Shown here in pieces: positions 1-12,334 of a stretch of DNA of 64,000 bases; position 1 is the first letter of the stretch, and every line of letters starts with the position of its first letter. The stretch covers positions 27,146,077-27,210,076 of the forward strand of contig NC_081136.1 in assembly GCF_958295425.1 (NCBI RefSeq), written 5' to 3'. A program made the translations under genes and the position numbers. The stretch comes from Solea solea. Taxonomy: Eukaryota; Chordata; Actinopteri; Pleuronectiformes; Soleidae. Under the pieces are notes generated by a model, which saw only the letters and a list, made by a program, of their open reading frames with translations, searched no databases and had not been told where the DNA came from.

Positions 1-1791
1 TCTCTCCCTCTCTCTATCTCTTCATTGCCGTCACTCTCTAGTTTAATAAATTGGCTTTTGTTTCCGTGCAGCCATTGTCCGTTAAGCCTACTGCTCTGTG
101 TATGAGAGAAGTCATCAGGGCCTGAATGGGATGCTTTGTACCAACAATGGACAGAAATAGAAGAGGGAGACAGCAGATTGAGAGAAAGAGGGGGTGAGAC
201 AGAGAGGGGGAAAAGAGGGATGAGGGGGAGAGAGAGGAATAGTTTCTAGTGAGGATTTCTAAGTGCTTGTTTTTGCAGGTTCAGTGTTTTGGGGTCATGA
301 AATATACATTGGATCTTTGTCACGTTCCAGCACATTAATGCACATTGTTAGATGCAGCTCTGTTTATCTGATAAAGTATGTGTATGGGCTTTTGCTGGTT
401 TACTGTTCTTGTGAAAACAGAGTTACCTCACAAGGACATTAACAAGAAGGAGTAACTTCTTCTTAGCCTCAGACAAACGCTGTGGGTTTCTCATAATCTG
501 TAGGGTTTGTCTTTCGTATATTTTCAGACACCTAGGATAAATTTGAAATACTGTCTATAAAGGAACATAAGTACTTGTATTTTAATCAATACAGCTGTCT
601 GCAGCTCACTTGCCATGCACATTTTTTTTCCCTTCCATCTTAATTTTAGAATCCGAAGCCATTGCAGCAAATTTGTGGGTGAGATTACGCTCATGAGGAC
701 AACACTCTCCGACATTGTTGTTTGATTTTGTTGTGCAGTCATTGCAGGTCGAAGACGACACAGTCTGTGCATGCGTATTGGCAAAAAGCTGCATGGATTC
801 ATATTGGATAAATATCTAGGACCAAATACTGAAGTGACACAAATCTGTTTTGGAAAAACCAAAATTGATGTCCAGATTTCTGTGTCCTCTCTTCAGCCTG
901 GTAATATGAACATAAGCCAGTTTATTGTTTGCAACGCTGGGACTCAGACATGTACAGAATCATGGAACACAGAACCCAAACCTGGTCAGGAAAAACAGAC
1001 CTGATCTGCACAGATAGCTCATCTAATTGCTTTGCAAGTGAACCTTGATTAACAAAAGCCGTGCTTTGTGTTATTCCTGATCATCAGCTAACATCAACAG
1101 CCTTCTCCCTTGCAGGAAAGTTTGTATATAAAGTATCAGGTTTTCTATCATCTCTCTGTAGCTGATTTTAAAATAGCAGCATGGCAAACCTGAACTACTT
1201 ATGATTTCAGATTAAAAAGCAAAAAGAAAGATGACAAATCTTGATTCTTTTACAATCAAATCAGGTTTTTTTTTGTCTATGCAGTTATTACAATGTTAAA
1301 CAGAACCAGGGACCTGCAGTAATAGAACAGGACTTGACCCTGGACCTAATGTGTATCTGAACTCAGGTCAGGTCCTAGATTGTGCCGACCTGAACTGATA
1401 CAAAAAAGACCATGTTTGCTTGAATCTACCAGACAAATGCATTTATACTGTATGCAAGGACACACATACACGCTGGATGAAAATGCTGCTGTCATAGAGA
1501 GGTACACTGCACACTTTTGAACAGTGGCATAAATGTTGCTAACAAGCTTAGATGAAAACCTTTCTATCTGTTTATAAACAAAAATAAATAACCCCCTATT
1601 TCCTCTCTCCCAGGACAAATGGATGAGCAGTGTATAATGTGACTCACATCCTGTACTAAAGACGCATACTGTAAACATATATACAATGTGTGTCACAGGT
1701 CAGTCAAACGCCTCTGAATTTTCCCCATGATAAACAGCACATGTGTTCTTCAACTGAAAAATGTCTTTTAGCCATATAGGGGAGGTGTCCC

Positions 1792-1828
<37 letters not shown>
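1792..1828. repeat. (TG)14 followed by (CG/GC)5
   Basis: The continuous alternating purine/pyrimidine tract switches from TG to GC, a combination strongly prone to Z-DNA. Confidence 0.95.
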
Positions 1829-1829
<1 letters not shown>

Positions 1830-2689
1830 AGTGTGTGGGTTAAAATGCTCGGCAATGCGTGATACATTTCGACGGCTGCCCTCATTTGAGACAAATGTAA
1901 TTATCATGCATGACTGAGTTTTTTCTTATTATTGAAAAGTTAAGTTGCTAATCTGTGAAGTTGTTTCTCAGCTGATTGATTTCATTATCTGGCAGCATGA
2001 GTAGATATCAATGTTTGACGTCTGTGACTGTGCCTGTTTCTGTGTTTGCGCAGTTGTGCAATATGCATATGAGTATGCGTGTGTTGATGTATTATTGTGT
2101 ATTAATGCTTCTGTCTTTCTGATATTCTGTAGTGTGTGTGTGTGTGTGTGCATATGTGCATGGATTTATGTATAGATGTATTTATATGTGTGAAACTGTG
2201 TGAGAATTGAAGCCATGTTTTTCAACTCCCCATGGATCAAGGCCTTTAGTAATCCACTGAGCCGACATAATTCCACCTCACTTACAATGGATTTGTCTCT
2301 GCTTTGTCTCTTCATTGTTGTTCCCATTCACATGATAAGCTGCTTCATGATTCTATTAGCATTCTCCCACAGCCAGCATGCTATAGGCACCAGTATTTCA
2401 ACTTTTACTCCGTTAATCTTTTCCCTGATGGGCTCTGAAGGACAGTTGTGCAAATCTAATTGTTGTACTTATAAAGCCATAATAGACCGTCTACTTATGT
2501 TTTACACTTCTATTATACTTAAATACTAGAACAATCGATCCAGACACGAATGTACAGTCAGCCAGCAAGGAAGAATGTGAGATGCAGTTGCATCATTTTC
2601 CATTATTGATCAGCCTGAATGCACTGGCTGTGCAAATCAAATTTCAAACTGTCAAAGTGACTTTTGCGTCACTTTGAATGCGTTAGTCG

Positions 2690-3110
2690 ACGATATCAAA
2701 AGCGTTGGATGAAGTTGTCGCCACCTCGTGCCTGACTTCTGTTACTGACTTTTTCCTTTTGTGATTGAATCGGGGATTGGGGATTTGATCACTTGCAATT
2801 AATAGTGTGGACAGTGTGCCGGGAAAAGATCTGATTTGAGAAAACATCAGATTTGCCTGCTGTTTGAACATATATATAGACCTTGATAAGCTCATGGGAA
2901 GTTACAGGTGCAACTTCTCAGTAAGTCGCTGCTCTTGCTGTCAGTGTTCTTTCTCTATTGGCACGTCCACAGAGCTCCAGACGTCACATGACTCTGCCAT
3001 GTTGGCAAGAAAAGCTTCTGCAAAAATGAATAGTGCCAGTACCAGTTTCAAGTCTTCAGAGGTCACTGGGTATTTTAAATCCATGGAGATCTAGCAATAT
3101 ATCGCAGGAC
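2690..3110. repeat. possible decayed interspersed repeat
   Basis: The segment with AGATCTGATTTGAGAAAACA, CATCAGATTTGCCTGCTG and GTTGTCGCCACCTCGTGCCT resembles a fish repeat rich in 'atctgattt' words. Similarity is loose and no terminal repeats were found. Confidence 0.25.
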
Positions 3111-3784
3111 CCGACAGACTGAACATATCTGATCCTTATAACATCCATCCACTAACTTTATTTTTTATAAATACAGCCGGTAATGAGGCAATTTGCCAGA
3201 CATATTGCCAGGTGTGTGGATTTGAACCGCATAGCTGCCTGCCAAAATGGCGTTGTCTTGGTTGTGAGTGTATCATGACAAAATTGCATAACATTATTGT
3301 TTGATAGCTGCATTGAAAATGTACACATAAGATTAGAAACTCCGGCTTAAAATCGTAGTTACAGTAAACATGTATTTCCCTAGTTTTCTTTTATTCTCTA
3401 TCTGGCTTCCTTTCTCTCTCTCTGTGTGTCACACATGCTAATGCTATTGATCCTCGTCAAACACTGGACAGAAAATCTACAGATAAGAAGACAATGCTTA
3501 CAGCGACCCATAGATTTGTTCCTGGTGTGTTGAGAGGTGTGTTGCAAGCTGTATTGGAGTTCATGGGGTTCTCACAATCTGTTGTCTCACTGATTGTATC
3601 GACAGTTTCCTCTGGGCTCAGCCTAACAGTCTGCTTTTATCAAAGAGGATGCAAATTGGAGAATATGAGCTTGCTCTGTGTGTTTATGTATATGACTGTG
3701 GCTACAAAGTCAAGTGCTCATATCTTTTTGTTTACTTATGGTAAATGTCTGTATGTGTGTAGTTCTTTTCTAGTTCTGTTGTCT

Positions 3785-3965
3785 ACTGAAAGCACTTCAC
3801 AACATACAACTGAGGGCAGCACTCTTTATATCACACATCATTTACATTCAATCAAACACTGCAGTCACCCCCCAGGAGCAACATGGGCTTAAGTGTCTTG
3901 CTCAGGGGCAAGAGATGCTGGGAATCGGAACTCCAACCTCCAGGTTAGAAGACCACAAGGTCAGC
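3785..3965 (+). repeat. degenerate teleost interspersed repeat (MITE/SINE-like)
   Basis: It contains the phrase set typical of an abundant fish repeat: AAAGCACTTCACAACATACA, then GCAGTCACC, GGAGCAACATGGGCTTAAGT, GTCTTGCTCAGGGGCAAGAG, GGGAATCGGAACTCCAACCT and AGAAGACCACAAGG. The recalled consensus is 'aaagcgctttacac... agcaatttggggttaagtgtcttgctcaaggacac... gggattcgaaccc...'. Family name unknown; assignment is by recall, not search. Confidence 0.55.
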
Positions 3966-4549
3966 CAACTGTGTGTTGTTTTTGCAACAATGGTTGAGTA
4001 ATTTATTTATCTAATATCAGGATCTCAGACAGTGCAACTCCAGTATCAAGGTTGGCAGAGATGGTTGCCATGACAATGTTGGCAAACAATATCCTGTATC
4101 TGGGCTGAAGAGAGGCTTTTGGAGACTGAAGAGCAGAGGCGTCTTCTTTTTATCTTTTTTCTTTTTTTTCTTGTTAGCCAGTAGAGTGGTTGATATTGAT
4201 CAGGAATCGAACCCATGTCGCTCGCTACACAGGCCTAATGCACTTTTGACTCAAACTATAAGGGAGAGAAAGTGTGTGTGTGTGGGGGGACAGGATAATC
4301 AGCTGCAGTGTATCACAGTTGAAAAAAAAGCAGGAGGGATTGAGTTGAGAAGAAGACAAGCGGTGGAGGAATAAAGGAATAAAACAGGAGCATGTGTTTA
4401 GGAGCAAATCAATTAGGTCTTCACACTCTGCTGCTGTCTTATTTGTGACAGAGCAGTTAAGTATGTGTATCTGGTTATTCGCACATGGATGGTCACACAT
4501 GCATACACTCATTCACTCAGTGTGAGTCCTACCTGCTCGGTGTAGGCCT

Positions 4550-4690
4550 GCCATGCAGGAGGCCGAGTAGTTATGTGAAATGTGCTGAGCCCTCTCAGGT
4601 AATTACATCTCCAGGCTAATGTCTAATTAGACAGCTCCGAGGGGACTCATCTACACCACATTAATTAATGTAGTCAGTCCAGAACTTGCA
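4550..4690. promoter_or_regulatory. candidate conserved regulatory element, three TAATTA sites
   Basis: Unique sequence with TAATTA cores at 4600, 4624 and 4662, within 68 bases. TAATTA is the homeodomain core. Candidate only; no conservation data. Confidence 0.25.
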
Positions 4691-5144
4691 TGTATACACA
4701 AGCACGCTCACACACTTGCACACACACTGTCCAGGAAAATGTGAACTCGTAGCTCATAACTACATTTTATTTACAAAGTGTGAAGTTTTGGCTATGAACT
4801 TAACTACAATTAAGATAACCAGTGTGGCTGACTTCAGGATGTGCTTTTTAGTAATATGTCAGTATTTATCTAATCAATCATTTTCTAATTTCCATGTCAC
4901 CGGTTTGTTGTGATATTTGTGACTGATATGCAATATGTGATAGATGTGATGATAACAGACCTAATCGGAATGGAGGAACACAAATGCAAAACCATGAACC
5001 TCCTCCTCTTGGTTCAGTTCACCTCTGTCCTACTGCTTTGAACAGTGAGTCTTTCCAGTTGCTGCTGCTGTTTTTTAAATCATTAATCACAATGGCTTTT
5101 GCAACACAGCCATTAAAAATGAGAGAAAGTCCCAGTTCTATTAG

Positions 5145-6045
5145 GGATTCCTGACCAAATCCCCAACTTCATTTGCGGTAATGCAGCCCTAGCCTTGCAA
5201 GGAGCCTCCACTATGCTTCACTGTTGCCTGTAGACATTCATTATTGTACAGTCAACCTTTTCATATTTTCGCTCATCAGTCCAGAGCACCTGCTGTCATT
5301 TTACTGCCGCCCAGTTCTTATGCTTTTGTGCATAGTTGAGTCACTTGGCCTTGTTTCCACGTCAGAGGAATGGCTTTTTGGACGCAATTCTCTCATGAAG
5401 GCCACTGGCCAGACTTCTCTAGACAGTAGAGGTACCACTGGTACCCACAGGTTTTGGCCTGATGGCACCATTGGACATCTTTTGAGCTTGAACGACACAT
5501 CTTGAAACCCCAGACTGCTTTGAAATCTTTGCCTGGGAGAGACCTTGCTGGTGTAGTAGGTAACATTATTTTGATAGCTTTGACACTTATTCCACTGACA
5601 AGTGACATACAATTAACCAATAAACCTTATGTATTGTTACTGTAGTGTTGCCATGGTGTATGACCTGTGACATGAAACTGTCTTCCACAACCTCGCCTTA
5701 GGAGCAGAGTCTGTCTGTTCCTCATCCAGTTTTAATCCCCATCCAGTTTTAATCCTACACAGCTGTTTCTGTTTCATTAAATAACTTAAGTGTTTTAGCC
5801 TACATATGAAAATGATGATCATTAGCACTTGTTTAAGTATAACTGGTTAATCATACACCTGACTATATTTGTCCAAAATCCCTGATTTTGTGCAAGTGTA
5901 TCCAAAAGAATTGATGCTGGTTTTGAGGCAAAATGTAGTCACACCAAATATTGATTTTAGATTATCCTTCCGTTAAACAATTAGAATTTATATTTGCGAT
6001 AGCATTCTTACTTTACAGCATTTTTCACACCTGCTCAAAACTGTT
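5145..6045 (-). mobile_element. Tc1-like DNA transposon, degenerate and 3'-truncated
   Basis: Reading the minus strand from 6045, a terminal-repeat-like segment (GGTGTGAAAAATGCTGTAAA near 6030) is followed by a 5' leader and an ATG at 5654. The frame is broken at once by a stop (MATLQ*). Transposase signatures follow in order: GLSQAKISKQSGVSRCVVQA (paired-like HTH, about 5485-5555), RSLASGLHERI (about 5390-5425), VLWTDE with a catalytic-type D (5272-5289), and TVKHSGGS ending GDLVRN (about 5150-5225). These are the standard blocks of teleost Tc1 transposases. About 35 residues between the HTH and KMSN are deleted, several stops and frameshifts are present, and homology ends near 5145, so the C-terminal catalytic D/E region and 3' repeat are missing. 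It is a dead copy. Confidence 0.88.
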
Positions 6046-6623
6046 GTCGGTGTTGTATTAGTTTTTTTTTTTTATTAAACCCCTTAGCATTTACATTATG
6101 ATTAATAAACGGCTGAAACAATAAAACACATTTACACATACCCTCACTACTAGCCAAAAGTTCAACAATCACTATATGCAGTGATCTGTATAATAGTCAT
6201 TATTTAAAAAAAAAAAAATTAAGCCAGTAGAAAGTTTTTCAAGTTTTTACGGGTGTTTTTTTTTACGAACATGCTTAATAACAAAATGTATTCTATCTTG
6301 CTGTACAACCAGGACACCTGCCCAGGTCTCCAGGTGATAATGTTTGGTACACGTCTGTGTTCACTGGTTTGGCTCAGAGATTAACTTTGACCCTAATTTC
6401 ACCCTGCGTCTCTGCAGAAGTCGCTAAGATCACCTGACGGCACCCTGCATTGTGTGGGTTTGTGTGTGTCTGTACAAGATGTGTGTAGTAATCTACCCGC
6501 CCCGGGGTTTTACAGTAGTTGTGAGAAGTAACTGCACTAATTCACTGTCCTGCTGTGAATGTCTGCTGTAATTAAGGCCAAGTTGTGAGACGGGTTGTCT
6601 CTCTGTTGCCTTTGCACTCCTAT

Positions 6624-6630
<7 letters not shown>

Positions 6631-6655
<25 letters not shown>
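6631..6655. repeat. (CA)n microsatellite
   Basis: About 12 uninterrupted CA units after a TCTCT stretch. Confidence 0.95.
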
Positions 6656-6656
<1 letters not shown>

Positions 6657-6879
6657 AACTCTGCAGGAAATGATTGTTTTTCTTTATTTTTTTTCAAATG
6701 TTTTTGTTAAATTTAATTGTCAAAATATGAATGAAAATATATATATATATAAAAAATTTTTTTTACGTGTGTACACACGGGCCTTTTTTTCGTTGCACTG
6801 TACTGTGTAAGAGAATCTCCGTTACAGCTCCCTTCTCGGCAGCCGCTCATCTCCATCAGACCACAACATGCACAAATCT

Positions 6880-7160
6880 GCTTGCTAATTACAGCCATAT
6901 AAATCAGCAGTTGTAATTATGCTAATTAGACTGCTAACTTCCTCTCAGAAGCAACACAAACAAAGACGACGGTATCGGATGATGCACTGTGTTAACGAGC
7001 TTGTCAACTTATCCGACACGTGCTAATTACTCTGCGGGACTCCTGTGAGTTTCAGCGAAGGGAAAAATGTTGGAGTGTTTGGTTTTAAAGGTTGTGACTC
7101 GGCCCTCAGCCTGTGGCCCCCTCTGAATTAGCACATATGTCATTAAATAAACTGCATTAC
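6880..7160. promoter_or_regulatory. candidate regulatory element, four TAATTA sites
   Basis: TAATTA at 6886, 6914, 6923 and 7024 in repeat-free DNA of mixed composition, typical of vertebrate developmental enhancers. Confidence 0.3.
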
Positions 7161-8803
7161 TAACTACAACCACAGCGTCAGTGAATTCTGGTTTCACACT
7201 TCAAAACAATGTTGCTTCTGCTGTTTCAGTTAAATAGAGTTCCAAGCCAAAACATTTTTTTCGAATGATGTTAAATTAATTGGCCTGAACTGATAAGGTG
7301 TTATTAAAATTCTTGAGTCATCTATTCATGTGTGTCGAGGTCACCTGTTAGATCACATGTCATGTCTGAATCAGAACTGCAGCCACATTTCAGACACCAA
7401 AGAAATCATTAAGTGCATTAAGTCACCAAGAAAAATTAGACCTGAATATGTATTAATATCTCTTGCACTTTTGTAAGATTTTAATCATTTTGTATGTGTA
7501 GTGTATGTTTATTTTGCTTTGTACAGTGCATGAGAGAGCAAAGAGAGTGAGGTAGACCAAAGCAATTCTACTGAGTACTGTAATAACCTTTGGTTTCCTG
7601 CCCGTCCGTCCATGTATGTGTGTTGTCTCTCTTTGCGTATGCATTTTCGTCTGCCTATCTGTCTGTCAATATAGGGTTGCTATGTGTCGGATAGATTGAC
7701 TGCGAGCCGTGGAGCCTCTAGAAGTGAAGGGCTGTGAAGAGCATTGAGCCTGATGACCGGTGAGAGGCACTCTGAGGAGTCACAGGTTCTTCATTTGACT
7801 AAATTACATATCTCAATTTGACCTGATTCAGAACAAGATCTGCAGTTTGGTTTTGAGCTTTGAGGTCAAACTGCTGTCCCCATAGAAAATAAATTATGCA
7901 ACTGAAAGGTCAATTTGCAGGGCCCAAGTTAAAGGCATCAGTAGTATGGATGTAAATTTGTGAAAAAGTGAGAGTGAGATGGGGGATTCTTTCGGAAGGT
8001 AAAATGAGTCACCTGCTCTGATTAGCTGATGGTACAAACAACTTTAAGAGTAAAATAGAACGCAGTGTGTGTTTGTGAATGTACATACATTTCTGTAAGG
8101 TAATAATCTGATGTGAATGGTTGTTCCTCAGAAACATAATGAGGTAGACGCATACTCGAGGACAGACAGGTACAGTTCTTCTGACTCGGTGAAAGCCTAC
8201 GGGTCCCAGGTTCAATAATATCTATGTGAGCAGACCACCAATTTCTTTCTCCATCCACAAGGGATTCGGTAGGAAAGTAATTCTTAGTTCCCTGTTGCTG
8301 ATCAGAGTTGCTAAAATTGTTCCTCTGTGCATGACTACCACCTGCTGCTACCTCCATCTCCTCCCTCCCTCCCTGCTTCTCCTCCTCCCCCTCTCTGCCT
8401 CACTGTGAATGCCTTACCCTCAGTTGTGTATGATTTCTTGAAGTCTTGTTTTCTCTGACAACTATTAGATGTGATCTAACGAGACCAGATTGAAACAATT
8501 GTGCCGCGGCAACAATCATCAGTGGCATCCAGAAGCTCTGTGATATTTCCTTCTGCTTTTGTCAGGATGTTTGACGATCTGGCCCTTTTCTTGCCTCATT
8601 GTAAATATTTTACTCTTTGTTACATGTCACACTATTAGCTCCTCTCCTCTTCTCTTGTCGTCCTTTCCTCCCCTCTTCTCTTTTCTCCTCTTTTCCTCTC
8701 CTCTCCTCTCCTCTCTTTCTGTCTGCCTCTCTGTTCAGTATGCAGTGCTGAGAGGGCATCATTACGAAGCCCGTATTTGAGTCATTTTGATTTAAGCAGC
8801 CAG

Positions 8804-9267
8804 ACAATGGCCTGTTGATTGAAGCAACCAGAAGGCAGACAATAGGGTTCTATGCCACATAATGTGCCACCATTTTTTCTGAGCTCCCCGCTTTCAGAAA
8901 AGGGCCCCGGCTCTCCATTGTGCCTCTCCCAGAGAGAAAAAAATGGTGCTTTGGGAGGAGGAATATTTTCCCGTGGTATGTCATTATTTTGCAAATTTCT
9001 ATTATCTCATCATGTTGTCTTCATTGTAATTGCAGCTAATTAGGAGGCTAGTTAGGAGCCTGGGCTTTGAGGCTGGCTCGGCTGCTGAAAGGAGCCCGCC
9101 GATTATGGCCCCGACAAGAGAGGAAGCAGGAGAAAAGGGGAGATTAATGCTGTTACCCAGGAGACACTGGCTTCCATCTGCGGGGAACAATGCAGTTTTG
9201 TTTTCGCCGGGATCCTTCTCAGATGAACAGAATGGGCTAGCTCTGCCCTGCTCTGCTTGGCGACAAT
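8804..9267. promoter_or_regulatory. candidate enhancer with six SOX-core motifs
   Basis: ACAAT/ATTGT cores at 8804, 8839, 8917, 9023, 9187 and 9263, together with CTAATTAG at 9036. About one would be expected by chance in 464 bases. The DNA is repeat-free. This is a candidate for input from SOX proteins, possibly Sox5 itself. Confidence 0.35.
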
Positions 9268-12200
9268 GCCAAATTCTGTCTTACCCCTCTTCTCTCCTCA
9301 CCTACCCCTGCCCTCCCCATCAGCCCCCCCAACACCACAGTCACTTTACCTTCCCTCCCTCCTTCCTCTGTTCCCACTTCTCCGTCATACTCGCCACCTT
9401 TTTCCTCTGTTCAGCGGGCCCTGACTAAAAAGCTTAGCGCCCTCCGCGAGCCGGCCAGCACCAGTGACTGAGAGCGCTCACACACCCCCAGCATCAGATG
9501 AAAGCAGAGAGATGTGTGGATAGAGTTCCCAGGTTGAGGGAGGTCGTGCCCTTGTCACACACAGAGCTGCAAGGTTTAACTCCCCAATCCCTGCCGCGCT
9601 CCAAAGCACTTAATGAAATAATATACTCTCTCACTTTTGCTCTCTCTTCTTCCCCTCATACCGTCACTCACCAGACCAGCACTTACCACCAAACCCTCCT
9701 CAACCACCCCCTACCCTCCTCATCAGGCTGAGGCAGGCCCTCTTCACAGAGCGGGGGCCCCAGGGCCCCTAGACACCTTCTTTGCAAAAAGGAGGGAACA
9801 CAATGAGTGAGGGAGCCTAGTTTGGTACAGTACAAACACACAGAGCACAAACGGGCTCAGAGAAATGAAAGGCCTTTGTCTGCCTTTGTCAGGGGGGGAA
9901 AAGGACACTGAGAAAGAGGGAGAGCAAGCACTCAGAGATGGAAAGAGACAGAGAGAGGAAAGGGATAGCAGGCTGGATCACATGACTCTGAGAATTGTGA
10001 TCCTGAGTGAGAAAGGTTTGGAGCTGAGCATCTCTCCATCTGGTCAAAGCCGGAAAAAAAACAAACTGGTAGACGATATACAAAAAGAGAGATGGAGAGA
10101 GGGAGCAAACAGAGAGAGAAAATGAGAGAAGGTATTGAGCAAGTGCCAGAGACATCTGCTCCCGTGGGCACAACAATAAAACTCCCTCTAGATCAACCTC
10201 ACACCATGTATGGGAGCACAATGCATCGCTCCCAAAGGCATAAATAAATATGTGTGTGTGTGTGTGCTTGTGTGAATGAAGAGGCCTCTTATGTTCATAA
10301 CGTCTGCCCACTGATTTGCTAAACTTTCAACTACACAATCTCTAATTTAGCGCAGTGTGTCTCAGAATGTCTCCTTTGTCTTGAATCTTTCTTTTCATCA
10401 TCAATAACTGAAAGCTGAAAAAGTTGTAGCCCTTTATCGTTTCTCAAAGACGAAAACAAAACCTCTTTGTGACTCGCATGTCTCGTCTCTTTTGTAAAAC
10501 CTACTCCTGCAGTTTGTTTAATACCTCCGTGTGCTTTGCTTTTATTAATGTTCCTATCATTTACATATGGTGTGTTTATGCAGCCTGCACTGTTTAGTTG
10601 CCTTTAAGTTTGAACAGAGGAATGTGTTGCGTGATATTGTAAGAAACAGCTTCTACAAGCATCTTGTTGTAGATGTAATTACTAGCTGGGGTTGTATTGT
10701 TGATTTCACTTCTGTTAAATCTATACCATTATAGAGAGTAAATATCAATAGCATTTTTACTTAATAAAACCACCATATGGTTGTGATATGTGCCATACAG
10801 TACCGTGGAAGGATGAATAGTGGTGTATATAGGATCTTAACTTGGATCTACATGCAACCACCCGTCCTATGATTATGAGCCAAAGAAACACTGTTGGTAC
10901 AACTAGACATTCTCCTGTTAAGTGGAATAATTCCATTTTTAAATCCAGTCCATGTGTTCTTTCAGATATCTTGCCTTTTGCGCATACAACACATGTATAT
11001 TTGTCTTCATGTTCAGTGTTTTTAGCCAAGGACCTGATTTTGATTGGCTGTGAGATGATTGAATAGAAAAAGTTCTTTTCTTTTTCATTTGAACTTTCGA
11101 AAAGTTGCATTTGAACAGTTGGAGACTTGTATGCACCTGCATTTGAATAAAGCAAGACAACTTTAATCAAACATCTTGAAAATCTTAACAGATTCTGAAA
11201 GCATGCAGACAAGGTAATCTGTGTTGTTTAGGGACCGCATTGCACCCCTGCACCATTTATCTTCGTGTGGAGAAATTTCTCCCTTTTGTGTTTAATGTGT
11301 AGTCAAAGTGGAGAGGGCGAAATGCTACTCTCTAATTTTGTATGTCATCTCTCTCCAAATCACTTCAAAGATGAGGCCTTTGCCAAAGATTTCCTTGCTT
11401 TTTTCTCCTTTTCTCACCCTTCTTTCTTTTCCACCTTTTCTTGTTCCCAGTGTTGCTGTTGTCACCATTGCTTGGCGCCAGGAAATCGCACACATCTAAA
11501 CAGCAGCAGCGCACAGTGTTGTGAAAAAGGCTCTAGAGTTTTTACCTTCAGATGTCACTCCAATAGCACACATCTGCTGTGTGCTGTGCATCTGCTAGAC
11601 TCTCTCAGCACTGTGAGACGGGAACACTGATTGAACTGAAGACAGAAAACATCCTCATTATCGCGGGGCAATGAGCAAGCTGGTCTCCTCAGCAGCCCTT
11701 TTAATGCATTCACTTACTTCACTGACGCCCCTTGTTGTGCCTGTGTCTACAAGCATGCACACACATATCAAGAAACAGGCACACACCAATTGGTATCCTA
11801 TGTCTTAAACAATAGCATTAAACAGGCATTGTATTGGTGCTTACTTAGAGGTACCTGCTATCCAGCCCGTCTTTCTGTACTGCATATTCTCTCAGAATTG
11901 GATCAGATGGTGTGTTTGGGTTTTTTAGTTTTCTGTAACATACAATAAGGTCAGGTCTGAGTTAAATGAATTTATTTTGATAGTTTCACTTTCCATCACT
12001 CTCATTAACACATATTTTTTAAATTATTTAAATAATTAAATATAATAATACTAATTATCTTGTATTCATTATCAGCCTGTTGTAACACCATTGAAGCTCA
12101 GCCATGTCACCAGTGAAAGTTACTGATCCTGACCGGTCACATTTGAAGACATAGCTGCCTCCTCAAGTCTATCTGGCAAGGGCAGAAACACTTTGGCCCT

Positions 12201-12320
12201 TTCCTTTGTCTTAATTGTCTTGAATCATTTTGCCTGCTTTGTACCTTACAGAGCAGTGCTACACTGTTGACCAGAGCCATGTCTTCTCACCCTCACCTGC
12301 TGACACGTTTGTGATAGGTG

Positions 12321-12334
12321 GTTACTGAGGCAAC
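12321..12334. promoter_or_regulatory. RFX X-box-like palindrome
   Basis: GTTACTGAGGCAAC differs from the RFX palindrome GTTRCC-N2-GGYAAC at one half-site base (GTTACT). It sits in unique DNA. Confidence 0.3.

Larger units (their letters stand above)
1..5144. other. upstream noncoding flank, no gene recognised
   Basis: AT-rich unique DNA with GA-rich (170-240), TG/CG (1792-1828) and TG (2132-2150) repeats. Around 2690-3110 there is a block with fish-repeat-like wording that I could not assign. An interspersed repeat is at 3785-3965 and a homeodomain-motif cluster at 4550-4690. Open frames up to 132 codons (for example 3494-3892) show no recognisable domain and are probably chance. Confidence 0.6.

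Noticed and set aside
3494..3892. 132-codon open frame
   Set aside because: No recognisable domain, and its 3' half runs into an interspersed repeat.
4195..4225. tRNA T-arm-like string on the minus strand (GGGTTCGATTCC)
   Set aside because: No matching anticodon arm or acceptor stem around it; probably repeat-derived or chance.
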